This document shows, one piece after another, positions 43,950-55,739 of a stretch of 64,000 nt of DNA (position 1 is the stretch's first letter; each line of letters opens with the position of its first letter). The position numbers and the translations under genes are program-made. Under the pieces are notes generated by a model that had not been told where the DNA came from, ran no database searches, and worked only from the letters and a program-made list of their open reading frames with translations. Source of the DNA: Leptobrachium leishanense (lineage: Eukaryota; Chordata; Amphibia; Anura; Megophryidae); contig CM019063.1 in NCBI GenBank assembly GCA_009667805.1, positions 56,528,881 to 56,592,880 on the forward strand, written 5' to 3'.

Positions 43950-45070
43950 CAAAAAGCACTGCTAAGGCAACAAACAATGACCCAAAACACACGGCCAAGG
44001 CTACAAACAATGACCTAAAACACAGGGCCAAAGCAACAGACAATGACCTAAAACACACAGCCAAGGCAAGAAACAATGACCCAAAAAATAGGGCCAAGGT
44101 AACAAACAATGATCTAAAATACTCAGCCAAGGCAAAAAACAATGACCCAAAAAACAGATCCAAGGCAACAAACGATGACGTAAACCACACACGGTCAAGG
44201 CAACAAACAATGACCTAAAACACACAGCCAAGGCTACAAACAATGACCTAAAACACAGGGCCAAAGCAACAGACAATGACCTAAAACACACAGCCAAGGC
44301 AAGAAACAATGACCCAAAAAATAGGGCCAAGGCAACAAACAATGATCTAAAACACTCAGCCAAGGCAAAAAACAATGACCCAAAAAACAGATCCAAAGGA
44401 AAACAAACGATGACGTAAAACACACGGTCAAGGCAACAAACAATGACCTAAAACACAGGGCCAAGGCAACAGACAATGACCTAAAACACACAGCCAAGGC
44501 AAGAAACAATGACCCAAAAAATAGGGCCAAGGTAACAAACAATGATCTAAAATACTCAGCCAAGGCAAAAAACAATGACCCAAAAAACAGATCCAAGGCA
44601 ACAAACGATGACGTAAACCACACACGGTCAAGGCAACAAACAATGACCTAAAACACACAGCCAAGGCAACAAACAATGACCCAAAAAACAGAGCCAAGGA
44701 AACAAACAATGACCTAAAACACAGAGCCAAGGCAATGAAAAATGACCCAAAACACAGGGCCAAGGCAACAAACAATGACCTAAAGCACACTGCCAAGGCA
44801 ACAAACAATGACCCAAAAAACAGAGCCAAGTAAACAAACAAAGACCAAAGCAACAAACAATGACCTAAAACACACAGTCAAGACAACAAACAATGACCTA
44901 AAACACACGGCCAAGGCAATGAAAAATTACCCAAAATACAGGGCCAAGGCAACAAACAATGACCTAAAACACACAGCCAAGGCAACAAACAATGATGCAA
45001 AAAACAGAGCCAAGGCAACAAACAATGACCAAGGCAACAAACCATGACTTAAAACACACAGCCAAGACAA
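43950..45070 (+). repeat. 33-bp coding minisatellite inside Tc1 transposase
   Basis: About 34 units of AACAAACAATGACCTAAAAC plus ACACAGCCAAGGC. The single-copy sequence of Tc1 transposases has one such segment, reading NDPKHTAKATKEW just before the final catalytic block, and the last unit here leads directly into it. A higher-order repeat of about 434 bp is visible (CGATGACGTAAACCACACAC at about 44164 and 44598). The minus-strand open frames are artefacts. Confidence 0.93.
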
Positions 45071-45325
45071 CAAAGGAGTGGCTCAAGAAGAACCACATTA
45101 AGATCCTGGAGAGACCTAGCCAGTCTCCAGACCTTGATCGCATAGTAAATCTTCGAAGTTTCGAGTTGCCTCGAAACGTCGGTATCGAAACCTTAATGGC
45201 GTGGAGAGGATCTGCAAAGAGGAGTGGGGCAAAATCCCTCCTGAGATGTGTAGAAACCTGGTGGCCAACTACAACAAACAATTGACCGTGATTGCCAACA
45301 AGGGTTTTGCCACCAAGTACTAAGT
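45060..45325 (+). pseudogene. Tc1 transposase C-terminus, broken
   Basis: After the repeat the frame reads [20 protein letters not shown] and [12 protein letters not shown]. This corresponds to the Tc1 block that ends the DDE domain (normally with PDLNPIE; here the catalytic-Glu region is altered). Frameshifts follow, then a readable [23 protein letters not shown] end near 45260-45322 before TAA. No functional protein. Confidence 0.85.
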
Positions 45326-45641
45326 CATGTTTTGCGAAGGGGTCAAATACTTATTTCACTCATTAAAATGCAAAATAATTTATATCTTTTTTGAAATACG
45401 TTTTTCTGGATGTTTTTGTTTTTATTCTGTCTTTCACTGTTAGAATAAACCTACCATTAAAATTATAAACTGATCACTTTTTTGTCAGTGGGCAAACGTA
45501 CAAAATCAGCAGGGGATCTCCATTTTTTTCCCCTCACTGTAATTGTATTCTCCTCTTTACCTTTAGTCTTCTGGTTTGTAAAAGCAGGGGGTGAGTGTGT
45601 AATGCGTTGAGTACAAAAAAATGAGAATTGGAAATTATTAA

Positions 45642-46877
45642 CCACTTCGATGCGGAGGACGCGCTCAGCGCGTCCTCCGCATGGCTCCTGCTGTGCTGAG
45701 GACGCGCTGAGCGCGTCCTCCCTTTGGGGTCAGCGTTCGGCCGGGTTCGGCCGATCGCTGGCCCCCCGGTGCGGGCTGACATCCTCGATGTCAGCCCAGC
45801 ATCCGGAACCGCCGCCGGTGAAATTAGGTGTCATCGCGGCAGCGCGATGACACCTAATTCAGGCGCCCCCCGCATGTGCGGAGGAGGCGCCTGAAAGTGA
45901 GGGGGGAGGTCCTTCGGACCTCTCTCCCTCCCGATCGGCGGCATTGCGGGGGTTAACCCAGGCACCATTTGGAAGGGCACAGCCTGCCCTTCCAAATGGT
46001 ACCTGGCATTAACCCCTGGGGAGCTGGATCACGAATCGGCACCGCTGAAAAGCGCCGGTTCGTGAACCTTTCCCGGAGCTGGCCGACATCTTGGATGTCG
46101 GCCAAGCCTCCGGGAACTCCCCTGAGGACTGGCGTCATCGTGCATAGCACGATGACGCCAGTCCTAGAGTTAACCCCTAACTGCCACCCACGGTGGAGAT
46201 AGGGAGTTCCAATGAACTCGCTATCTCCCGATCCGTGGCAGCTAGGGGTTAACGTTTGGTATTGTTGGATCGGCCAGAGCATTGCCATTCCAATGATACC
46301 AAACTCGAAAGTGAAAAAAGTTTGTAAAAATAAATAAATAAATAAAATAAAAATAAAAAAATATTTTAAAAAAAATTATAAAGAAAAAAATAAACACTTT
46401 TTTTTTCTTTTTTTTGGTTTGTTAATGCAGCAATATTGTTCCCATTTCAATTATAATGTGAACAATGATGCTGCACTAACGATTTTTGTATGCGGTGCGT
46501 TTGTTAAAAATCGTGTAATTTTCCCAAAAAAAAATGTAACGAGACCCCATCTCTAATTTTTTTAACAAGCGCACCCCATACAAAATATAACCGCAATTGC
46601 TCGCATGTTAAAATGTGGAAAAAAAACACTTTACACGCTGTAAATTATTGAAAATTCATATTTTATTGCATTTTTTGTTATAATATACAGACAGGTCATG
46701 ACGTATACATATAATAATGACATATTATGAATCTACCGAGTCTGACGGAAAGAACGATATATAATATGTCTGGGTCATATACTAAAATAAGCCTTCAAAA
46801 CACGTTTAAACATGATGAGCAAAACCGGTAAAAATGACCTCAGCACAGAGGCGGGAAAAGCCTCAGCAGCGAAAGGG
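45642..46877 (-). mobile_element. piggyBac-like hairpin-chain element, copy D2
   Basis: 1236 bp flanked by TTAA (45638-45641, 46878-46881). Reverse orientation relative to D1: starts CCACTTCGATGCGGAGG and ends CCTCAGCAGCGAAAGGG. The GC-rich half (45642-46260) is a series of back-to-back hairpins with stems of 9-20 bp. The AT-rich half (46290-46860) has longer inverted repeats (for example TTTTTGTATGCGGTGCGTTT against ACAAGCGCACCCCATACAAA). No protein. Confidence 0.88.
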
Positions 46878-46881
46878 TTAA

Positions 46882-48104
46882 CCACTTTGATGCTGAGGAC
46901 GCGCTGAGGACGCGCATTCCCGCTGGTATGCGGAGGACGCGCTGAGCGCGTCTTCCCATTGGGGTCAGCGTTCGGCCGGGTTCCGGCCGATCGCTGGCCC
47001 CCCCGGTGCGGGCTGACATCCTCGATGTCAGCCCGGCATCCGGGACCACAGCCGCCGGAATTAGGTGTCATCGCGGCAGCGCGATGACACCTAATTCAGG
47101 CGCCCCCCTGCATGTGCAGAGGAGGCGCCTGAAAGGGAGGGGGGGGAGGTCCTTCGGACCTCTCTCCCTCCCGATCGGCGGCTCTGCGGGGGTTAACCCA
47201 GGCATCATTTGGAAGGGCACAGCCTGCCCTTCCAAATGATGCCTGGCATTAACCCCTGGGGAGCTGGATCGCGAATCGGCGCTGAAAAGCGCCAATTCGC
47301 GATCCTTTCCCGGAGCTGGTCGACATCCTGGATGTCGGCCAAGCCTCCGGGAACTCCCCCTGAGGACTGGCGTCATCGTGCGTAGCACGATGACTCCAGT
47401 CCTGGACTTAACCCTTAACTGCCACCAACGGTGGAGATAGGGAGTTCCAATGAACTCCCTATCTCCCGATCCGTGGCAGCTAGGGGTTAAATTTTGGTAT
47501 GGTTGGATCGGCCAGAGCATGGCCGTTCCAACGATACCAAACATGAAAGTGAAAAATGTTGTAAAAAAAATGAAAAAAAAAATAAAAAAAAAATAAAAAA
47601 AAATTATAAAAAAAAAATAAACACTTTTTTTAATTTTTTTTGGTTTGTTAATGCAGCAATATTGTTCCCATTTCAATTATAATGTGAACAATGATGCTGC
47701 ACTAACGATTTTTGTATGCGGTGCGTTTGTTAAAAATAGTGTAATTTTCCCCAAAAAAAAATGTAACGAGACCCCATCTCTAATTTTTTTAACAAGCGCA
47801 CCCCATACAAAATATAACCGCAATTCCTCGCATGTTAAAATGTGAAAAAAAAACACTTTACACGTTGTAAATTATTGAAAATACATATTTTATTGCATTT
47901 TTTGTTATAATATACAGACATGACATAACGTATACATATAATAATGACATATTATGAATCTACCGAGTCTGACGGAAAGAACGATATATAATATGTCTGG
48001 GTCATATACTAAAATAAGCCTTCAAAACACGTTTAAACATGATGAGCAAAACCGGTAAAAATGACCTCAGCACAGGGGCGGGAAAAGCCTCAGCAGCGAA
48101 AGGG
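46882..48104 (-). mobile_element. piggyBac-like hairpin-chain element, copy D3
   Basis: 1223 bp, same orientation as D2 and directly following it. The TTAA at 46878-46881 is shared and the other TTAA is at 48105-48108. Hairpin order is the same as in D2. It has arm changes that keep pairing (GGCATCATTTGG with CCAAATGATGCC). Confidence 0.88.
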
Positions 48105-48108
48105 TTAA

Positions 48109-48733
48109 TGTTCAAATCATCATTGAAGACCTGGATTATATCAGTAAACACATGAATCAACTAAAAAAAAAGAATAGCAAGACAATTATCCTATTCAAGA
48201 CTTTTTCGTTAGTAGAATTAACCTGGTGGTAGAATCCTCCATTAGGACGAGGGTACTTAAGGTCCTTATAGCTATTACATTGCAATATCTAGCTTTTGTC
48301 TGTGTGACTAAGCATCTTAATGCGGGCGTAATATACTTGTTCTTCACGCTTGCTGAAATGCCAGACGTTTTCATGCCAGTCAGCACAGGCTGCATTTAGC
48401 GCAATGGTATGGTATTTATTTACCATGTGTGCGGTGTTTGTTTACGGCCGACAGTCTGCTGAGCCGCTGGATTCTGCTGTCATTAGTCTGGGTTTATTAG
48501 GGTTTTCTTTCTCTCCCATCTAATTTATTTTAAACCAATGTAACTTCCAATACTATATACTTTAGACTAATATATATTTTATAATGGGTTAAAGATGTTC
48601 TTTTTTGTTTAACTCAGGAATCCCTGCTCTCAAAACTCATTTGTCTTGGTTTTCTCCTCTGAATGCAGATCCTTTTGTGCAAATGCTTCTTCCGAGGGCT
48701 TTCAAATAACGTGATACTTTAATGTATCTCTTA
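48109..48733. other. unassigned sequence
   Basis: About 620 bp, AT-rich, no gene or element recognised. It ends with TTA, the target of MITE B2. Confidence 0.4.
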
Positions 48734-50137
48734 CAGGGTTATTCAAAGAGAATCGAAAAGTCCCCGCACGTTCGGTGACTTTTCGTTCTCTTCAATTCGG
48801 TTCGATTTGGCGATCCCATTTCGGCGACCCTGAGGTGTATTCAGCAAGCACCACAGGGTCCCCGAATTGCAGGGAAAGGTCGCCGCAAACCCGCCAAAAA
48901 CTCACCGCAAAACGAGGGCGAACGCACACCGAAACCCGCTAAATCATCTGGATTAATCCACCGAAAATGCCGGAAAAATCCGAGCAGGAGTCGATCACAC
49001 ACAGCAAAGCCGCCGGAAAATGCCGACACTGCAGACGACTGCAGTGCATAAATTAGAAAAACAGTTTGCTTGAATGTTTGAAAAGTGAAACGCTGTTTGC
49101 AAACAAACTACTGAGCAAAAATGTCTGAAATTTACATATGATCCAATGACTGATAATAAAAAGGACTGTTACAGAAAATATAAGTAAACTTACAAAAAAA
49201 AATCAGAAATTAGTTTTTAAAGAAAATCCCCAAAAATGCTTAAAATAGCCTTATCCTTACCTACAAAACCCTCACTAACTCAGCTCCCCACTACCTGTCC
49301 TCACTAATCACCAAATACACCCCAGCCCACTCCCTAAGGTCAAACAGTGACCTGCGCCTAGCTTCTCCCCGCATCACCTCTTCCCATGATAGACTGCAGG
49401 ATTTCTCACGCGCAGCCCCCACTCTCTGGAACGCTCTCCCTCGTACTGTCAGACTTTCCCCTAACTTCTCTTCCTTCAAACGCTCCCTGAAAACATTCCT
49501 ATTTAGGGAAGCCTACCACCCAACTCACTGACGCAACCATCAATCACTCTCACCTTACAGTCCTCTCCTCCTGTTTCCAACCCCAATCCTCCCAGATTGT
49601 GAGTTCCTACGGGAATAGGGCCCTCATCTCCTCCTGTACTGTTTGTCACATGTTGTTCAATGTATTGTAACCCTGTCTATACTGTGCCTATTGTACAGCG
49701 CTGCGGAATATGCTGGCGCTTTATAAATAAAGAATAATAATAAAATAATAATAGCCTAAAAAATCTATAAATAAAGAGACTCTTTACTGCAGAATATTAT
49801 AATCAACGGTTTATTAGATATTGAATTAAAACGGGAATATTTTTACATCGAAGCCTATGGGATTTGCCTGAATAAACCTGCCGAATTAAACCACCGAATG
49901 GCAGGACATTTCAGGAACCTTTTACGGCTGGTTTTTGTTCTCTTAATAGCTGAAGCATTGCTTCTCTATGGGGATTTCACTACCCTCGAACAGGCACCGT
50001 ATGTGCAGGCAATTCGCCAAGATTTGGCGAATTGCCTGCTCTCTGGATAGTCAAATGGCCAAGAAAGGTAACCGAACGCTGATTTTCAGCGTTCGGTTCC
50101 CTTTCGGCAGCCATTCGGATCTCTTTGAATTACCCTA
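48734..50137 (+). mobile_element. MITE family B, copy 2 (complete, with LINE insert)
   Basis: CAGGGTTATTCAAAGAGAAT at the left and CTCTTTGAATTACCCTA at the right with TTA on both sides (48731-48733, 50138-50140). Subterminal hairpins (GTTCGGTGACTTTTCG near the left, GAACGCTGATTTTCAGCGTTC near the right). Net length without the LINE insert is about 900 bp. The 3-bp TTA duplication suggests a Harbinger-type mobiliser. Confidence 0.85.
49252..49749 (+). mobile_element. Rex1/L2-like LINE 3' fragment in MITE B2
   Basis: Flanked by AATAGCCT (49244-49251, 49750-49757). It encodes the end of an RT protein: YTPAHSLRSNSDLRLASPRI and APTLWNALPRTVR, stop near 49530. A 3' UTR ending GCGCTTTATAAATAAAG and an (AAT)n tail follow. 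Severely 5'-truncated; non-functional. Confidence 0.9.
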
Positions 50138-50214
50138 TTAGTTTCACGCAGCCCTATATATTTTTCTACCAGTTCTTCAGATAAGCACATTGGTATATCC
50201 TACCACTAGCAGCG

Positions 50215-50930
50215 CTCGTATCCAGCTTGCTCATCCAAGCTCTTATTATCTCCCGCCATGACTATTGTAACCTCCTTCTCTCTGGCCTTAAGAGATCCCA
50301 GATTCTCCCTCTGCAGTCTGTTATGAGCGTCTGTTGCCAGGCTCATCCACCTCACCTCCTGCACCTCTCACACCTCGCCCCTTTCTCAATATCTACACTG
50401 GCTCCCTGTTTCCTCTCCATAATCGCGCTCCTGCCCCTGCCTACATCTCCTCCCTTATTAGTAGGTACATCCCATCCCGACCACTTCACTCTGCCAATGA
50501 TCTGATGCTATCAGTTCCACGTACCCGCACCTCCAACTCTCGCCTTCAAGACTTCTCCCGAGCTGCCCCTTTTTATGGAACTTCATCCCCAGCAACATCA
50601 GACTCTCCCCGTCTCTCCAGTCCTTCAAGAAGTCTCTGAAAACACATTACTTTAGAGAAGTTTATCACTCCATGATCTCACTCTGTTAATATCTTGCTCC
50701 ACCCCCTCCTACAGCCCACATGCACCATGTTACTTCACAAGCCCCACTTCAAATACTCTGCTATTTATCCTCACCTAGTGTGCCATCCCTCTCCTCTTAG
50801 ATTGTAAGCGTCCTCTCTCCTGTTTTGTGTGTTTAACTTATATGTATATTTGTTACTCTGTCTCATTCATTGTACAGCACTACAGGACTTGTTAGCGCTT
50901 TATAAATACTTGTATCTGTAACAAAAGACA
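50215..50930 (+). mobile_element. Rex1/L2-like LINE 3' fragment, second
   Basis: A related RT C-terminus with frameshifts (ALIISRHDYCNLLLSGLKRS in one frame, later TRTSNSRLQDFSRAAPFYGT in another). The tail is TTAGCGCTTTATAAATAC. It is the same kind of element as 49252-49749 but includes more of the RT thumb region and is more decayed. Target duplication not resolved. Confidence 0.8.
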
Positions 50931-51317
50931 AGTGGCATCAATGAGCCAACAAGATATTTTCTAGAAACCATGCCTGCATCACTTTTTACAAAAGGGACAC
51001 TCTATGCACCTTGAAAACTTTATCTTACAGTGGCAAGAAAAAGTATGTGAACCCTTTGGGATTATGTGGAGTTTTGCATGAATTGGTCATAAAATGTGCT
51101 CTGATCTTCATCTAAGTCACAACAATTTGAAAAACACAGTCTACTTAAAATAATACAACACAAACATTATATGTTTTCATGTGTTTATTGAACATAACAT
51201 GTAAACATTCACAGTGCAGGGTGGAAAAAGTAAGTGAACCCCTAGCCTAATGACTTCTCCAAGAGCTAACTGGAGCCAGGAGTGAGACAAACTTGAGTCC
51301 AATCAGTGTGATTCTTA

Positions 51318-51597
<280 letters not shown>

Positions 51598-51911
51598 GTC
51601 CAAAGATTCACATACTTTTTCCACCCTGCACTGTGAATGTTTACATGTTCTGTTCAATAAAAACATGAAAACATATAATAGAAATATAGAAACATAGAAA
51701 GATGTCGGCAGATAAGAACCTTTCGGCCCATCTAGTCTGCCCAATTACATGGATACTTAACCTGGATTTATCTTTTGTTTAGGATAGCCTTATGCCTATC
51801 CCATGCTTGCTTAAATTCAATTACTGTTTAGGCCTCTACCACTTCTACTGGAAGACTGTTCCATGTATCCACCACCCTCTCAGTAAAATAATGCTTCCTG
51901 ATGTTACTTTT

Positions 51912-54089
51912 ATTTCCTTTTCAAGATTTTTATTTTGCAATAAACAAAATGTCACAGACTGTCCAGCAAGGTGGCCTCGCAGGGCCAAATAAAACACACA
52001 GAAAAGCACATAAATCATAAGGGAAGGGGTCACATAGGAAGCTGCAAAATGTCAAAAATGTGGGGGGTACTGTAACAAGGGGGGATGCAGAAGGGCTAAT
52101 CCAGAAATATCAAAAGAGTGATGGAGGTCGCCGAGAAGGTACCAGGACAACTGATAAAAAAAAAAAAAAAAAAAAAGGGAGCGGTGAGGGACTGCCAGAT
52201 ATGTAGTGGCATTCCTGGCTCGCCCCGGTAACCCAGAGGGAACTGGGGGCCATGGAAGGGGCCACAAGGCCGGGAGACCTGGGGCCAGAGGACGGCCAGA
52301 GCCTAGGTCGCCATCCTAGCGGCTCGCCCAGGTTACTTCCCAATGTCCCACACCACAAAACAAAACAAAAAAAAAAAAAAAAGGGGGGGAAAAAGGTGAG
52401 AAGTCCCGGTGCTTCATCGGACGAACAACGTTAAGCCCAAAAATTGGCAGGTAGAACCGACTGCCGTAGGAAAGTAAAAAAGGGTCCTCTGAAAAAACAA
52501 CCAAAATAATGCTTATATAGGGGAAAGGGAGAGAGGATGGAACGAAAACTCAAAGAATCCTCAGAAAATGTCGGAAGTGTCCCAGTAGAAAAGGGGGAGG
52601 ATAAGGGGGGGAACGCAACAATAAACAGGTATTCTCAGCATGGGGGTGGTGGGGGAATGAGGGATGGGCATCGTGATGCCCAGAAAGTCAGCAGGGAGTG
52701 CCATACAGTCACCAAAAAAAAAAAAAAGGAGGGAGGGGGGGCTGCATAATAAGCAGAATGTCCGCTGGAGTCGCAGCGAGGGGGGTATTAAATTGGGAGG
52801 TAGCAGGGGGTCATCTGGCGTCGCTTGGTTCGTAGTTAGGGTAAATCAGAGCACAAATATGGGCAAAGGGGGGAACCAAGGGAAGGCACATGGGGAAGTC
52901 AGTGGGGCACTCAGCCAGGGTCCCTCAGCGGCGCTGGAGGAGTCAAAGACACCGGCAAGATCCCCACCATGCGGAGCAGAGACGCCGCTTCTTCAGGGGA
53001 CATCGCCGACTGCAGTTTGCCCCCTATATTCATCAGGAGAGAGCCAGTGGCCCCCCACCTATAGCGGACACCCCGGGCCCTCAGCAGAGCAGTAATATCT
53101 CGAAAACGCCGTCGGGCAGTTAATGCAAAAAGGAAAGGTCACGAAAAAAGGTGAGACATCGGGAGGCGTACGTTACTCTGAATGACGGTCCCACAGCTGC
53201 AAGGACCCGGGTGTGGACCGCCACACTGCGGGTGACCACCAGGACATCTCGGGGAGCAGTCTCCGGGGCAGCAGCTGCCCTGCGAAGTCGCACCACCGAC
53301 AGGACTGGAGGGTCCGAAGGGGCATCATCGGTCGGGAGCAGGTGAGTAAAAAGTTCCAAAATATAGGTAAGGAGGCCCTCAGGTCCCACATCTTCAGGGA
53401 TTCCCCTCACTCTCAAATTTCTGCGGCGGTGGCGATCCTCCAACAATATGACCGCAGAGTTAAGACGAGCGATCTGGGTTTGGTGTTCGTCCAGAGTGGA
53501 AGCAGTAGCGGCCTGCATCGTCTCCGTCAGCTGGACCCGGTTCTGCACCTCGGCGAGCTGAGACTGCAACGGCTCGAGCACCGCACGTACCTCCTGTAAG
53601 TCCTGTCTCCAGAGAGTCCGGAACTCCTCCATGACACCTTGGAGATCCACCATGGATATCGGCCGGCCTGCAGGCAAGATCATTGGGGACCCAACCGGTG
53701 AGGGCAGAGTGGCCCTGGTCGGAGACTCAGCCAGTGAACCACGGCTGTGGCACTGAACCTCCTCCACACGTCCCGCTTCCAGCGAAGTGCGAATGTCCGG
53801 AATGCGCCGTCCCACAGCCTCCCCGGACCTCACGGTCTTCTTCCCCATGGGGGCAGGGGTTGAGAGGCCTCCTCAGCGAAGGGAACAAGCAGTCGGATCT
53901 CGAGCGTAGGCCGCAAAATGGCCGCCCCTCAGCAAAGGTCCGGCCAAAGAGGGTTGTTAATCTCACTGTGCCCTCACACCTCCCCCGCCGCCAGACTTGT
54001 CAACTTGTGCCTAGAGCAGTTGAATATCAGCTGGAGGAGAGCTCGCCAAAATTAAATCAATAAAAACAGTCGCTTTCACCCGATTATCC
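51912..54089 (-). mobile_element. ORF1-only (HAL1-like) L1-type element
   Basis: 2.18 kb flanked by TGATGTTACTTTT (51899-51911, 54090-54102). Read on the minus strand it has a CpG-rich 5' region, an ORF1-like gene (53848-53120) and about 1.2 kb of non-coding sequence ending AATAAAAATCTTGAAAAGG. That 3' end resembles the full-length L1 end at 43772 (AATAAAAATCTTTTG). No endonuclease or RT is present. Mammalian half-LINEs (HAL1) have this organisation. Alternatively it is a single copy with an internal deletion. Confidence 0.82.
53120..53848 (-). pseudogene. L1-type ORF1 protein of the half-LINE
   Basis: 242 codons from ATG 53848. The N-terminus is Ser/Pro-rich, residues about 70-140 form a coiled coil (FRTLWRQDLQEVRAVLEPLQ), and an RRM-like segment begins RRRNLRVRGIPEDVGPEGL. 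It then runs into LSVVRLRRAAAAPETAPRDV. The frame ends after about 242 residues, and a continuation of the C-terminal domain (RRRFRDITALLRARGVRYRW) is readable in another frame near 53110-53040, so a frameshift truncates it. The RNIRIRG-type motif aligns with ORF1 of the LINE at 36816. Confidence 0.83.
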
Positions 54090-54102
54090 TGATGTTACTT
54101 TT

Positions 54103-54902
54103 AAACCTTTGCCCCTCTAATCTAAGACTATGTCCTCTTGTTTTGCTACTTTGTTTCCTTTTAAATATACTCCCTTCCTCTACCTTGTGGATTCCCTTTA
54201 CGTATTTAAATGTTTCTATCATATCTCCTCTGTCTCGTCTTTTTTCCAAGCTGTACATGTTAAGATCATTAAGCCTTTCCTGGTAACTTTTCTCCTTCAA
54301 GCCGTACACCATTTTAGTAGCCCTTCTCTGAACTCTCTCTAAGATGTCTATATCCTTCTGGAGATACGGTCTCCAGTACTGCACACAGTACTCCAAGTGA
54401 GGTCTCACCAGTGCTCTGTACAGTGGCATGAGCACTTCCCTTTTCCTACTGCTAATACCTCTCCCTACACAACCAAGCATTCTGCAGCATTTTCCTGCTG
54501 CTCTATTACATTGACTACTTACCCTTAGATCCTCTGAAATAATAACCCTAAATCCCTTTCCTCAGATGTTGAGGTTAGGACTGTATCAAATATTCTATAT
54601 TCAGCCCTTGGGTTTTTACGTCCCAGGTGCATTATCTTGCACTTATCCACATTAAAACTCAATTGCCACAGCTCCGACCATTTTTTTAGTTTACCTAAAT
54701 CATTTGTCATTTGGCTGATCCCTCCAGGAACGTCAACCCTGTTGCAAATCTTTGTGTCATCAGCAAAAAGACATACTTTTCCATTAATACCTTCTGCAAT
54801 ATCACTAATAAAAATATTAAAGAGAATGGGTCCAAGTACTGACCCCTGAGGTACCCCACTGGTAACAAGACCTTGCGCCGAATAAACTCCATTTACCAGA
54901 TT
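54103..54902 (-). pseudogene. CR1-type reverse transcriptase fragment
   Basis: Minus-strand pieces: the catalytic region (VCLFADDTKIC, about 54760), then KKWSELWQLSFNVDKCKIMH (54525-54710), then MPLYRALVRPHLEYCVQYW with VQRRATKMVYGLKEKSYQER (54076-54480; its last codons run into the insertion). Frameshifts near 54710 and 54500. The upstream RT motifs and endonuclease are lost by 5' truncation. Confidence 0.88.
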
Positions 54903-55044
54903 TATTATTTTAAGCAGACTGTGTTCTTCAAATTATTGTGACTTAGATGAAGATCAGAGCACTTTTTATAACCAATTCATGCAAAACTCCACGTAATCCC
55001 AAAGTGTTCACATACTTTTTCACATACTTTTTCTTGCCACTGTA

Positions 55045-55634
55045 TATCCCCTTCTGTCCAGCCCCTTTATGCAGGAAGCGCTGTGTGAAGTGAAGGAGTT
55101 TCCTCTGTCCACATAGCTTTCACTGAACAGATGGGATTTTGAATATCCAGCCCCGGGCCAGATTAAGATCTCTATGGGGCTGGAGCTGAAGATTTTCGTG
55201 GCTTTTTTTGGAATTTATTTGAAAATATATTTTGGGTTATTTAATAGTACAGATACGGGTATATCTAACCAGGCAGATACTGTGTGATTCATTTTTCATT
55301 CAGCTTTCAATCATCCAAACCTTTGTGGTTATAAATTCTATAGGGAATTCTTGTTAAAAAAATTGAAATGGAAGCCTTTTACTGCAGAAAATATACAATT
55401 TTAACAAAAAAATTAAATATTTCCCTTGTGTTTTGGAGGATGGTGTATTATGAATAATATGATTATGTATAAAACACTGACCTTGATCCCAGGGTGGAAA
55501 ATGAGAAGGAGTTTTAGCACCATATTCCAGGGCAGATGCGGATTCACCAGTCTGCCCCATAACGACTCGAGCGCTAACTGGATATGAGCATCCCCTCCTC
55601 CATGGAGGCTTCTGCTGCCGGGCCACATGACCGG
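55045..55634. other. unassigned sequence
   Basis: About 590 bp of apparently unique DNA. The last part, around 55570-55634, is GC-richer and contains the hAT-A3 target. No gene supported. Confidence 0.4.
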
Positions 55635-55739
55635 TAGGGATGAGCTGTTCGGGTTCGGACGGTTCGGAGTTCGACCTGAACTTTGGCAGTTCGAAAGTAC
55701 GCGAATTTCGAACTTTTTGGGCGTGTTCGGTTCGGGTTC

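Larger units (their letters stand above)
43911..45539 (+). mobile_element. Tc1-like transposon, 3' half
   Basis: The right end reads GATCACTTTTTTGTCAGTGG through CCCTCACTG at 45539, followed by TA, the standard Tc1 terminus and target. Inside is the 3' part of the transposase gene (from ATGGGTATTCCAGCATGACA, about 43923). The 5' half and left end are absent. An expanded coding minisatellite makes up two thirds of the fragment. Confidence 0.9.
51680..54902 (-). mobile_element. CR1-like LINE, 5'-truncated, split by an ORF1-only element
   Basis: The 3' end at the left carries AGAAACATAGAAAGATGTCGGC and TTCGGCCCATCTAGTCTGCC. The element is cut at 54902 in the RT domain. It sits in the right inverted repeat of the Tc1 element. 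At 51899-51911 it is interrupted; the sequence resumes after a 13-bp duplication at 54090. Confidence 0.9.

Noticed and set aside
43852..44856. Hydrophobic Leu/Phe-rich open frames (112-142 codons) on the minus strand that look like membrane proteins
   Set aside because: They are the antisense of the 33-bp Tc1-derived minisatellite; the hydrophobicity comes from the complement of Lys/Thr/Asn codons.
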